Positions 26,622 to 36,300 of a DNA stretch of 64,000 nucleotides are shown here, piece after piece. The DNA is from Pirellulales bacterium (GTDB taxonomy: Bacteria > Planctomycetota > Planctomycetia > Pirellulales > JAEUIK01): assembly GCA_019694435.1 (NCBI GenBank), contig JAIBBZ010000022.1, positions 35,872 to 99,871 of the forward strand. Direction: 5' to 3'. The position numbers and the translations under genes were made by a program. The first letter of the stretch is position 1. Every line of letters begins with the position of its first letter. A model generated the notes under the pieces. That model was not told the DNA's origin and ran no database searches. It saw nothing but the letters and a program-made list of their open reading frames with translations.

Positions 26622-27191
26622 TTACTTGTCGCCCTCGGGCTTGTCGGCACCGGCGTCCGCCGGCTTGTCTTTGTTGGCCTGCTCTTTTTCTTTTTCCTTG
26701 GCGGCAGCATCGGCAGCGTCCTTGGCCTCGTCTTCCTTGGTCACCCGGGTAAAGATTTCGGTTCGGCCCAGGATCGAGATGCCGATGAACCCGCGCACGT
26801 TGAGCGTGTTCGGGTCGCCGTCCTTGTACCACATGCGAGATTTGTAGGTCTTGCCGCTGTCGCCGTCGTAGATCGTGCCGCCCGACCATTCCTGGGCGTC
26901 GGCGTCGTAGGTGAAGTCACGCAGCATCTCGATGCCGATGAATTTCCGCTTCCGCAGCGATTCGTCCGGGTTGTTCTTGTCGAGCGCCTCGGGGTCTTCG
27001 TAATAAGCGATCACATTGCCGAAATAGACGCCATCTTTATTGACGATTTCGAGGCGGCCGTTCTTCTTGGGGAACCACCACTTGCCCAGCAGCGTGTCGC
27101 CGGGCGATTTTTTGTCGGCCGCCAGGGCCACGGCCGGCAAGATCAGCAGACCGGCCAGCGTCAGTACGAGGGTGCGGCGGATGCGCGACAT
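26622..27191 (-). CDS. Exported DUF2147 protein
   Basis: 189 residues with a signal peptide (MSRIRRTLVLTLAGLLILPAV). GKWWFPKKNGRLEI, GNVIAYYEDPE, RKFIGIEMLRDF and YDGDSGKTYKSRMWY follow the DUF2147 beta-barrel-like pattern seen in periplasmic proteins of unknown function. A C-terminal tail of about 40 charged residues (Lys, Glu, Asp, Ala) is low-complexity. It is the last minus-strand gene after the glycosyltransferase set, 93 bases beyond it, and could be separate from that operon. Confidence 0.85.
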   Translation of the reverse strand: MSRIRRTLVLTLAGLLILPAVALAADKKSPGDTLLGKWWFPKKNGRLEIVNKDGVYFGNVIAYYEDPEALDKNNPDESLRKRKFIGIEMLRDFTYDADAQEWSGGTIYDGDSGKTYKSRMWYKDGDPNTLNVRGFIGISILGRTEIFTRVTKEDEAKDAADAAAKEKEKEQANKDKPADAGADKPEGDK

Positions 27192-27284
27192 GATCGAAAT
27201 CCTCCCGAGATATATGCGGTGTTTGCAGGCCCAGAGGGCATCAAGTCATTCGGCGGACAGGCGCCGACTATTGTGACGCGTTTT

Positions 27285-28661
27285 TCAAGGTGCTGCCAGC
27301 CAAACCCAAAGGTTGTAAAGCCAGGGATGCGTCCAGGGGTTCCATACGGGGTAACACGCCGAAAAGACCGACACGGCCAACAGAGCCAGGCACCACCCGC
27401 GTGCGGCGCGATGGCCCGCTGCGGTGTCGACCGCCGGGAGCATTGCGACCAGCCACAGCGGAGCGAACCAGAACAGCCAACGAAAGCCTGCCGCCGTACC
27501 ACCGTAGTTCCGCTGCAGCATGGGCCGCGAGAGATAAAACGCCAGGCAGACCAGCGACACGCCCGCAATCAGCGCGCCGAGCAGCCACGGGGCCTGTCCC
27601 CGGCCGCGCAACCACAGCCCCAGGCCGACGGCGCTCGCCAGCCACACGGGCGTGAGCGAAAACACGCCGTGGTGTCCGAACAGGATATGAAAGGCGTACA
27701 CGGCGCGCGAGGGCTCGCCCCGGTCGACGCCCTGGGGATGTTGCCAGTAGCTTTCGATGGTGCGCCCTTGGTGCTCGTAAGAGTAGACGTACCAGTTCTC
27801 GCCGCTGGCAGGATCGAGCATCTGCCTGGCGTACGCCGGTTGAATCGTCCCATGGGCTGCATAGTTCGTGGCCAAGGCGGCGATCGTGACCAGCAACACG
27901 CCCGGTGCGAACCAGGCGACCGTTCGCCGGGCGTCGTAGGCAAATAGCCACAGGGCCAGCGGCAGCGCCAAGGCCAGCGCCGGCAATTCCAGCGCGGCCA
28001 TCAGCCCCGTGGCGAGCCCGCAGAGCAAGTACGTTCCCGCGCGGGCGCGTTGACCCCGAACGATGCGCAGCACCAAGGCTACCGCGCCCACGGCCGCCAC
28101 AGCGGCCAGCAAATGATTGTTCAAGGTCACGCCGAACGTCGTGAGCAAGGTGCCCCAGGTGGCGGCGGCCATCGTGAACACGCGGCCCCAATCGGTCGTT
28201 CCATAACGTTCGACAAGCGACGTCAACACGACGAAATACAACGCCAAGGCCGGCAGGTTGATGGTCGCCAGCATCAACCGGCCCAGCGCGTGGGGCTGCT
28301 CGCCCAGCGTGCTGCCGGTCAGCCGGTGCAGGACCCAGTATTCCCCGGCGACCAGCGTTGCCAGCAGCGGCGGCTTGCTCGAATACAGGTGTCCATCGTG
28401 CGACACCATGTCGATCGTGTCCCAGCCCGGCTCGCGGACCACGTCGTCGATCGCATAGGTACCGTGCTCGACCAGGGCACGCACCGTGCACCAGCGCGAA
28501 CGATCGTTGGCGCTCAGGAACGGTCGGCGCTTGGCCGGGTCGCGCACGTTGGGGGTATCGAGCGCCGCGATGCGTGCCGCCACTCCGGCCAGGCTCGTGA
28601 CGATCAGCAGGCCGTACATGGCCCGGCGCCAGGCGGCGCGATCGGTGTCCGGCCCGTTCAT
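27285..28661 (-). CDS. GT39-like multi-pass membrane glycosyltransferase
   Basis: 458 residues with about ten membrane spans. The first loop contains NDRSRWCTVRALVEHGTY and HDGHLYSSKPPLLA; an acidic/KPP motif of this kind is typical of GT-C enzymes of the PMT/ArnT type, which take sugar from polyprenyl phosphate. The assignment to GT39 rests on topology and this loop, so I am moderately sure. Its ATG overlaps the stop of the GT2 gene (ATGA), so the GT2 product and this enzyme are translationally coupled. Confidence 0.72.
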   Translation of the reverse strand: MNGPDTDRAAWRRAMYGLLIVTSLAGVAARIAALDTPNVRDPAKRRPFLSANDRSRWCTVRALVEHGTYAIDDVVREPGWDTIDMVSHDGHLYSSKPPLLATLVAGEYWVLHRLTGSTLGEQPHALGRLMLATINLPALALYFVVLTSLVERYGTTDWGRVFTMAAATWGTLLTTFGVTLNNHLLAAVAAVGAVALVLRIVRGQRARAGTYLLCGLATGLMAALELPALALALPLALWLFAYDARRTVAWFAPGVLLVTIAALATNYAAHGTIQPAYARQMLDPASGENWYVYSYEHQGRTIESYWQHPQGVDRGEPSRAVYAFHILFGHHGVFSLTPVWLASAVGLGLWLRGRGQAPWLLGALIAGVSLVCLAFYLSRPMLQRNYGGTAAGFRWLFWFAPLWLVAMLPAVDTAAGHRAARGWCLALLAVSVFSACYPVWNPWTHPWLYNLWVWLAAP

Positions 28662-29638
28662 GGCGTTGCCGTGCCGGTGCTCGACCCTGCGCCGGGTGTC
28701 CGCTCGGCGATCGAATAGCCGTCGCTCGGGCGGCCGTTGTAGGCGATGACCATCTCGGCCAAGAGGCCGAGCGACATGAGTTGAATGCCGACCAGCAACG
28801 CTCCGAGCGAATACAACACGGCCGGCCGCTGATGCAATGGCAGCAAGTGCCAGTCGGGATTGAGTTGCGCGGCCATCCAATAGCCCGTCAACCACAACAT
28901 GCCCACGCCGCCGAGGGCAAAAAAAGTCAGCCCGATGCCGCCCAGGAGATGTTGAGGACTCTGCCCGAAGCCGGTGAGGAACTTGACCGTCATCAGGTCG
29001 AGCAGCCCTTTGAAGATGCGGTCCCAGCCGTATTTCGAGTAGCCGTGTCGTCGGGGGCGATGGTTGATCACCAGCTCACCAACGCGAAATCCCCGCGCCG
29101 CGGCCAGCACCGGGACAAAGCGATGCAGCTCGCCGTACAGTTTGACCTCGGCCAGAACTTCGCGGCGATAGCATTTCATCCCGCAATTGTGATCGTGCAG
29201 CTTGACGCCGGTCAGCCGTCCGACGAGCCAATTGAACACCCGGCTGGGCAGCACCTTGTGCCAGGGGTCGTGCCGCACCTGTTTCCATCCGCTGACCACA
29301 TCGACGCCGCCGGCGACCGCCTCGACGAACCGGGGTATCTCGGCCGGGTCGTCTTGCAGATCGGCGTCGAGCGTCATCACCAGTTCGCCCCGCGCTTCAC
29401 CGAAACCGGCGCTGAGCGCGGCGGCCTTGCCGAAGTTGCGGCGAAAGCGAATGCCGCGCACGCGGGGATCGAGCGCAGCCAGCCGGCAGATGACGTCCCA
29501 CGAACCGTCGGTCGAGCCATCGTCGACAAACACGAACTCGCACGCGTCGCCATGTCGCTGCGACACGCGGTCCAGTTCGAGATACAGCGCGTCCAGGCTG
29601 GCGGCCTCGTTCAAGACCGGAATGACGGCCGACAACAT
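28658..29638 (-). CDS. GT2 polyprenyl-phosphate glycosyltransferase
   Basis: 326 residues. The GT-A domain starts SAVIPVLNEAASLDAL, with VDDGSTDGSW, RNFGKAAALSAGF and LDADLQDDP (DxD-like metal site), matching DPM1/ArnC/GtrB-type enzymes that move sugar from a nucleotide donor to undecaprenyl phosphate. Two C-terminal spans (GIGLTFFALGGVGMLWLTG and a second) are typical of the GtrB class. The ATG is at 29636-29638; a longer frame to 29689 would overlap the flippase-like gene. It is four bases from the upstream gene and overlaps the downstream GT39-like gene. Confidence 0.9.
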   Translation of the reverse strand: MLSAVIPVLNEAASLDALYLELDRVSQRHGDACEFVFVDDGSTDGSWDVICRLAALDPRVRGIRFRRNFGKAAALSAGFGEARGELVMTLDADLQDDPAEIPRFVEAVAGGVDVVSGWKQVRHDPWHKVLPSRVFNWLVGRLTGVKLHDHNCGMKCYRREVLAEVKLYGELHRFVPVLAAARGFRVGELVINHRPRRHGYSKYGWDRIFKGLLDLMTVKFLTGFGQSPQHLLGGIGLTFFALGGVGMLWLTGYWMAAQLNPDWHLLPLHQRPAVLYSLGALLVGIQLMSLGLLAEMVIAYNGRPSDGYSIAERTPGAGSSTGTATP

Positions 29639-29642
29639 CGGT

Positions 29643-30632
29643 TCAGCGGGGGGACGTGGCGGAAGCGGAAGAGGCCTCGCGCGGCGCACCGCGCACAGGG
29701 TACAGGATAGCCGAAAGGACCAACTCGGCCAGCAACGACGCCATGCGCCACAGCACCGCGGCGCCGAGTGCCACGGCCTCGCCGTACCGTGGCGCCAAGA
29801 GCGGAATGATCAGCATTTCGCGCACTCCCGCGCCACCCGGTACCAGCGATAGAAACCCACCGGTCGAGGCCAGCGCCACGACGGCCGAACAAAGCAGCCA
29901 ATCGGCGAAGGGGTGCGCGTGCTGTCCGCCCAGCGCAGAGATCGTGGCCAGCATGCTTGCCCCGAGCACCAACCAGCCGCCGGCAATTGCCAGCCAGCCG
30001 GGCAAGATGTCCGCGATGTTCAGCCGCCCCAGTCCCTCGGCCGCTTGGGGCGAGCGGCGATCGAGCCTGGCCAGCTTGGCCACGAAGCGAAACACGGCCG
30101 GCACCAGCGGTAATCCGGCCACCACCGCCATCGCACAGGCGCCGTACAGGACGCTCGTCTGCTGGCGATGAACCACGGCAACCAGCACGCCCCCCACGAC
30201 CGCACCGACGGCCATCATCGATAGCGTCTCGTAGAAGATGCTGGCCACCGCCACGGCCGCGTCGACGCGCGCCGAGGCAAGCAACCCCGTGCGCAGGGCC
30301 ACGACCATCGCCTTGCCCGGCAAGTATTTGCCCAGATGCCCGATATAGTACGCGCGCCAGGTCTCGTACCGCCCCGGCCGCTGGCCCAAGTACAAGAGCA
30401 CACGGCGCCAGAACCAGGCGCACGGGGCCAGCCCCAGCAGATACAACGCACCGGCCAGCGCAAACCAACCGGGCCGGATTTGCAGGGGGCGCTCGCGCAA
30501 TTGCTCCAGGGCCTTGCCGACAAAGCCGCTGATCGCCCACAACAACAGCGCAAGGATGGCCAGCTTGCCCAGGATCAGCAACCAGCTTCGCACGGCGGGC
30601 GACAAGCACCAGTCCTCGGCCACGAAGAACAC
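29643..30632 (-). CDS. LPG-synthase TM-region/UPF0104 flippase-like membrane protein
   Basis: 329 residues, with about eight or nine spans. YYIGHLGKYLPGKAM and FYETLSMMAVGA are hallmark segments of the lysylphosphatidylglycerol synthase TM region (AglD/UPF0104) family, and SLVPGGAGVREMLI occurs near the C-terminus. Members move or anchor lipid-linked substrates. Followed by GT2 and GT39-like genes, it probably serves a polyprenyl-linked sugar pathway. The GTG start at 30630-30632 is uncertain because no ribosome-binding site is evident; a GTG nine bases further in is the alternative. Confidence 0.82.
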   Translation of the reverse strand: MFFVAEDWCLSPAVRSWLLILGKLAILALLLWAISGFVGKALEQLRERPLQIRPGWFALAGALYLLGLAPCAWFWRRVLLYLGQRPGRYETWRAYYIGHLGKYLPGKAMVVALRTGLLASARVDAAVAVASIFYETLSMMAVGAVVGGVLVAVVHRQQTSVLYGACAMAVVAGLPLVPAVFRFVAKLARLDRRSPQAAEGLGRLNIADILPGWLAIAGGWLVLGASMLATISALGGQHAHPFADWLLCSAVVALASTGGFLSLVPGGAGVREMLIIPLLAPRYGEAVALGAAVLWRMASLLAELVLSAILYPVRGAPREASSASATSPR

Positions 30633-30786
30633 AGGGAAGACGACGTACGACCGTGCGCACCGGCCGCACGATCGGCTCGATTGTGCGCGCCAGCGCGCGA
30701 GGCGACAACATCCGGCTCGTCGAACTGCCGGGGGCGCTGATAGAATTCCGGTCTCGCTGTAACGTACGGAAAGGAAGTTGCCGCAC

Positions 30787-32214
30787 GTGTCACGGTTGGT
30801 TTCGTTCTTGATCCTGGTGGCCCTGGTCGCGGTCAGCGGCCTGTTGTTCTACCAGGTGATGGCGCAGTTTCTGTTGCCCATTTTCCTGGCCGTCGTGCTG
30901 GTGGTCATCTTTCGCCCCCTGCATCGCTGGGTCGTACAAGAAGTGAAGGGGAGCAATCACCTGGCGGCGTTGCTGACCACGCTGATGATCCTGCTGGTCG
31001 TCCTGGCGCCGATGGTCACGGTGCTGGCCATGGCCGCGGCCGATGCGGCCCGCATCGTCACCAACTTCGATCAGCGTGAAGTTCTCGAGCGCTATTCCAA
31101 GCTGCTCAAGAGCGTCGGGCTCGATCTCGACGCCAAGCCGATTCTCGATGAGGTCGACGAGCAACTGTTGCCGTTGCGCACCGACGACCTGGAACGCCTC
31201 AAGCCGGCGGCGCTCACGGCCGCCCTGCACCAACTCGGCTCGGACGACGTTCGCAAAGTGGTTCGCGAGGTTGTGGCCAGGCAGCGGCCCGCGCAGCCGC
31301 CGGTCGGAGACGATGCAGCGCCGGCGGAAAGCATCCAGGCGACCTACGATTTACTGCTCCAGACGGCCGCGGAATTGGAGCATCTCGATCCCGAGCAGCC
31401 CGAGTTTGTCGACAAGGGCAAGAAGGTCGACAACCAGTTTCAGGACTTCACGCTCGAATTGTATGGCAGCTCCTGGGTCATGTGGCTCAAGAAGACGGCC
31501 AACCCTGGGCCGGAAGAGCTGCCGCAGTTGCGCGAACGTCTGAGGGCCTGGGTGACGCCGCTGGCCCTGAGCACCACGCAAGCCGTCGGCGGTGTGGTTG
31601 GCCGACTGATCGTGGGCTTCTGCATTATGGTCGTGTCGCTCTACTTCTTCCTGGCCGACGGGCCGGGCATGGTCAACACGATCATGCGCCTTTCGCCGCT
31701 GGCCCACACCTACGAGCAGCAGATCCTGTTCGAGTTCGACCGGATCAGTCGCGCGGTCGTCGTCGCCACGTTGTTGTCAGCCCTGGTCCAAGCCGTGCTG
31801 GCGGCGATCGGTTACTACTTTGCCGGCCTGGGTTCGATCTTCCTGCTAACGGTGATCACGTTTTTGCTGGCCATGGTGCCGTTCGTCGGGGCCGCCAGCG
31901 TCTGGGGTGCGTGCGCCCTGTGGCTGTTCTTGTTCCAGGACGACTGGGTGGCTGCGGCTGCGCTCGCGGCCTATGGCACGCTGGTCATTTCGATGGCCGA
32001 CAACATCATCAAGCCGTACGTCCTGCACGGCCAATCGAATCTGCATCCGCTGTTGGCCCTGTTGAGCGTCCTTGGCGGGGTGCAAGCTCTGGGGCCGATC
32101 GGCATTTTCGTCGGCCCGATGGTCGTGGCCTTCCTCCAGGCGGCCTTGAACATGCTCCGCAAGGAACTTGACGTCTTGGACGGCGAGGAGCCCCCGCCGG
32201 TGCCGGCGGATTGA
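30787..32214 (+). CDS. AI-2E family transporter (PerM-like)
   Basis: 475 residues. Two N-terminal spans (LVSFLILVALVAVSGLLFY; FLLPIFLAVVLVVIF), a long soluble insert of about 200 residues rich in charged helices, then five or more spans ending GGVQALGPIGIFVGPMVVA, the conserved C-terminus of the family. Members have been linked to autoinducer-2 export or Na+/H+ exchange; the substrate here is unknown. GTG 30787 is chosen because AAGGAAG is nine bases upstream; TTG 30778 would abut it. The insert between spans 3 and 4 is longer than in E. coli PerM. Confidence 0.88.
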   Translation: MSRLVSFLILVALVAVSGLLFYQVMAQFLLPIFLAVVLVVIFRPLHRWVVQEVKGSNHLAALLTTLMILLVVLAPMVTVLAMAAADAARIVTNFDQREVLERYSKLLKSVGLDLDAKPILDEVDEQLLPLRTDDLERLKPAALTAALHQLGSDDVRKVVREVVARQRPAQPPVGDDAAPAESIQATYDLLLQTAAELEHLDPEQPEFVDKGKKVDNQFQDFTLELYGSSWVMWLKKTANPGPEELPQLRERLRAWVTPLALSTTQAVGGVVGRLIVGFCIMVVSLYFFLADGPGMVNTIMRLSPLAHTYEQQILFEFDRISRAVVVATLLSALVQAVLAAIGYYFAGLGSIFLLTVITFLLAMVPFVGAASVWGACALWLFLFQDDWVAAAALAAYGTLVISMADNIIKPYVLHGQSNLHPLLALLSVLGGVQALGPIGIFVGPMVVAFLQAALNMLRKELDVLDGEEPPPVPAD

Positions 32215-32319
32215 GCCCCGCTGGGCCATTTGCTTTGCCGACGCGTCTCGACGCGGTAGCATGGGGGGACCGCGCCGTGCGTTGCGCGGAGGATTCTGGC
32301 GAGCAAAGGAGTGCAGGCG

Positions 32320-33267
32320 ATGGCCTCGACGTGGCTCATCGTGGCGGCAGCCCTGGGTGTCGATTACGGATGGCAGCCGTTGCCTCAGGGTGGCTACGAG
32401 TATGTCATTCAACTTGAGCCCCAGGCGCTCGATGCCCTGCGCGCCGGCCAGGACATCGGCAGCGTGATTCCGGCGGATCTGGGTGACGTGCGCCGGTATC
32501 GGATCACCGTTGGTCGCGGAACTCCACCGGGCCGCGCTGAACCTGCGCCCTTGCGCGACTCCGCGGAAGACGCCTCAGGCCCGGTCGAGGTTGCCGCGCT
32601 GCAGCCCTTGATCCAGGCCGCGCCGAACGTCGAAACGTTGCCGGGCGCACCGCCGCCGGTGCCGTTACCGTATGAGCCTCGGACCGAGGTGCAGCCGGCG
32701 AGCGACTGGCAGCCTTTCCATTCGCCCCCACGACCGGCAGCCGACCCTCAAACGGCGGTGCCAACGCTGGGTGCACACGGGCCCACGGATTTGAGCCAGC
32801 CTGCGCAGCCGCACGTCGATTTGGCGCAGCGGCGCGTCTCGCCACAGGAATTGCGACCGCGCGAACGCACTCAATTGCGGCCGGCCGACGTCTCACGGCT
32901 GCCGATGCCGATTCCGCCTGTGGCCGCGGGCACGGCGCTGAGCCCGACGTTCTCCTCACAAGCGTCATTCGCCCCGGCTCCGAGGATGCAGCCGATCTCG
33001 CCGGCCAGCGCCGCGCAAGTCGAGTTGGGCAACGCCGGCGCGGGAAGCCCGCGCGCTTCGATTGGGCTCAATCAACAACGCGACACGTCTCGAAAAGCGG
33101 ATGATCAAGCCTGGTTCCCGCTGGTCGTGGCAAGCATCGTGCTCTTCGCGTCGTTGGGCAGCAACCTCTACTTGGGGTGGCTCACGTGGAGCTTCCGCGA
33201 GCGCTGCCGTCGCCTGGCGGGCGAATTGCGGCGCCTGCGATTCTCCGGCAGCCCGACGGGCGTGTAA
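32320..33267 (+). CDS. Lineage-specific protein with C-terminal membrane anchor
   Basis: 315 residues. A short hydrophobic N-terminus (MASTWLIVAAALGV) is followed by DYGWQPLPQGGYEYVIQLEPQ, a compact motif I recall from planctomycete hypothetical proteins. Then come about 200 residues rich in Pro, Ala and Gln, and a single span near the C-terminus (PLVVASIVLFASLGSNLYLGW) with a basic tail (RERCRRLAGELRRLR). It looks like a tail-anchored or bitopic protein with a disordered middle. Function unknown. ATG 32320 has AAAGGA nine bases upstream. It converges on the YhaN-like gene. Confidence 0.7.
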   Translation: MASTWLIVAAALGVDYGWQPLPQGGYEYVIQLEPQALDALRAGQDIGSVIPADLGDVRRYRITVGRGTPPGRAEPAPLRDSAEDASGPVEVAALQPLIQAAPNVETLPGAPPPVPLPYEPRTEVQPASDWQPFHSPPRPAADPQTAVPTLGAHGPTDLSQPAQPHVDLAQRRVSPQELRPRERTQLRPADVSRLPMPIPPVAAGTALSPTFSSQASFAPAPRMQPISPASAAQVELGNAGAGSPRASIGLNQQRDTSRKADDQAWFPLVVASIVLFASLGSNLYLGWLTWSFRERCRRLAGELRRLRFSGSPTGV

Positions 33268-33314
33268 GCCCCTGCGAGCGAACGGCAGGCTGCCGGTCAG
33301 GCAACCAACGTCGC

Positions 33315-36300
33315 TCAAGCGAACTTGTGCCGCGAAGTGCCTTCGTCCAGATCGTCGTGGTCGGTGCCCGGGGCCTTGGTCCACACGGTCGGCGGTCGGC
33401 GCCGATTGGCGTCGCCCTGAGGCAGCAGAATCGACGAGCGCAAGACACGCTGCTCGGCGTCTGCCGAGCCCTCGTTGGTCGCCACCCAGAAGTGCCAGCG
33501 CGGCGTCCCTTCGTTGGGCAAGTCGTGACGCAGCGCCACTCCGCGAGGCGGCTCGACCGGAGTTTGCGGCACGGCGACATGGCGGTTGGCCCATAGCCAG
33601 GGCACCAGCGGAGTGCCGATGCTGGCTACGCCCGCCAAGGGAAAATGGGTCTCGTAGTGTTCGACCGCGGCTTGCGCTGCAAACCACAGCGGCGCGTCCT
33701 GGTCCCAGGGGCCCGACGGTCGCGGTTCGCTCGCACGTGCGGGGAACTGCTTACGCAGCGGCGCGCGGCGCACGGGCAACGTGCGGCGGGCCGGGCGTTT
33801 CGGCACGTATCGGGCCGGTTCTAACTCGTCGGCATCGCCATATTCGTCGAGCACGTCGGTCAACGGCAGCGCGGCCCGGCGAACGGGTTCTTCGTCGAAC
33901 GATTCGCCGGATTCATTGATGCATACATCGGAGCGATAGTCCCACAGCGGCAACGGGCGCGGCGGGGGCGCAGCCGGCACGACCACCGCCGGGACCGGAG
34001 GAGCCGCCAGTTCGAGCAGCGGCACCAGGGGGACTGGTGGAGCCTCGGCCTCCAGCTCGCCTCGCAAGGCACGCACGTCGGCCCCCAGCTCGCGAAAGAT
34101 TTTGACGATGTGTTCATGACAAGTGAACACGAGCACCTGGTGCCCGGCCTTGGCGAATTCGTCGAGCACCACTGCCGCAGCCTGCGTGCGCACGGTATCG
34201 AAGTTCACGAACAGGTCGTCCAAGACGAGCGGCATCACGGTGCCGCGACGCGCATAGCTTTCGACCAGCGCCAGCCGCAGGCTGAGGAACAACTGCTCAC
34301 GGGTTCCGCGGCTGAGCACGTCGACGGGCAGCGTGTGTCCCTTGGCGTCGTCGACCCGCAGCACGTCCTCATCGAGCGGCGTCCAGACGCGCGTGTAGGC
34401 TCCGGCGGTCAGCCGGGCAAAGTATTTCGACGCCGCCAGTAGAGTCTCGGGCTGGCGTTGCCGTTCGTAATCGGCGCGAATGGCATGCAGGATGCGGCTG
34501 GTCACGGCCAGCGTCTGCCATTGGGCAAGAGAGGTCTGCAACTGGCTTTCGACGGCACCCAGCTCGAGCTGGGCCGCCGGCAGCCGGTGATCTTCGAGCA
34601 GATGCTTGAGCTGTTCCTCGAGCCGCCCTTGCTGTTGATACAATTCCCGGCGTCGAGCTTCGAGTTGCTGCACCTCGGAGGATAGCTGTTCCCAGCGGTG
34701 GTCCAGTTCGCGCCCCGGCCCCACGGTGGCCAACTCGGCGGCGATCAATTCTTCGCGCGCCGGCTCGCCCACTCCGGCCATCACCAGCCGATGCTGCTCG
34801 TTACGCTCGGCGGTGAGCTGCCGGGCTCGTTCGAGCCGGGCCAGCCGCGCCAACAGTTCGTCCTCGGTTTCGCAGCCGGCCGCGCGCAGCGTCTGTAACC
34901 GCCGACGAATGATTTGCCGACCGCGGCTGTGCAGCCGCTCGTAATCGCGCCGCAATTCGCGGCGCTGCCGGCGCAACTCGTTGCGACGACGTACCGCGGC
35001 GTGCTGTGCCTGATGTTCGCGTTGCAACTGGGCCAGACGGAGCAGGGGGTCGGTCGATTCCGGCGTCAGGCCCAAGTCGGCCAGCAGCTGTTCGATGCGC
35101 TGTTGTAAGGACTCCATCGCCCGGCGACGGCTGAGTTGATCCTCGGCCAACTGGTTTTTGCGACGATCGAGATCGGTGACGCGCACCCGGCTCTGGGCCA
35201 GCGTCTGCACTTGTGCGGGTTGCAAATCGTGCGGCAAGCCCGCGGCCTCGAGCGTGCTCTGCCAGCGTTGCTGCGCGGTCTGATGATCGCGGCGCGCCTG
35301 TTCGAGTCGCTGCTTGGCGGCCGCCAGTTCATTGAGGGCCAGTTGCCGCCGCGTTTGTACGGGCAGCAGCTCTTCCAGTCGGCTGTGGAGCTTTTCGGCC
35401 GACTGCAGACGCACGGTTAGCGGTCCCCCGACGCCAGGTAGTTCGGCGTCGAGGTGATCGCGCTCTTCCTTGGCTTGTTTATATTGCAGCCGCAGCACGT
35501 CCATCTGCTTTTCGCAGGCTTCGAGCTGCTCGGCCGCCGATTGCTCGACGACGCGCTTGATCACCACGGCCGCCGCGGCGCCGAGAATGCCCAAGAACAA
35601 CAGTCCCAGGCCGTAGCCGCCCGTGACCGAAGGGCCGAAGAACAACCCGGCCAGGATCATCGCCACACCCAGCACGAACAACACGCCCAGCCCACCGAGC
35701 GCCCAGCCCGAGAGTAAATGGTTGTCGGCCAGCTCGTCGCTGTCCTGGGCCAGGTCCTGCAACTGCCGTTTCAGCCGATCGAGGCGTTCTTCGAGCTGGA
35801 CCCGCCGGCGAAGCGTGCTGACGTGCTGGCCGGACTGGTCCATGGCCACCGTCAGGTCGGCATCGGGAAAGTCTTTCAAGGCTCCCTGCAGCTCAGCGTT
35901 CACCTGGTCGAGCTGACGTTGGGCCCGGGCGGCGTCTTCTTCGGCCGATTGCAGACGGCTGCGCTCTTCGCTCAACACGCGAACCAAAGGCCGGAGCTGG
36001 GACATGGCGCCCCGGGTGAGTTGCTCAGGGGCGACGTCGAGCTTCTTGCTGTTGTCGAGCAGCCGTTGTTGTTCGACCTTGGTTTCGCCGGTCAGCGCTG
36101 AGATTTCCTGACTGGCCACGGCGTTTTGCTGGTCGAGTTTCTCGATCCATTCGCGCTGCTCGACCAGGGCTTCGATCCGCGGACCGAAGCGCCACAAGTC
36201 GGGCCGAAAACCGAGATCGCGCTGTTCCTGAGCCAAGCGCGCTGCGTCGCGGCGCATCCGGCGCAGTTTGCGGCGCCGCTTCTGCAGCAGTTCGTTCAGC

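Noticed and set aside
26334..27947. 537-codon plus-strand frame
   Set aside because: It overlaps RluA, DUF2147 and GT39-like genes in other frames and lacks any family signature.
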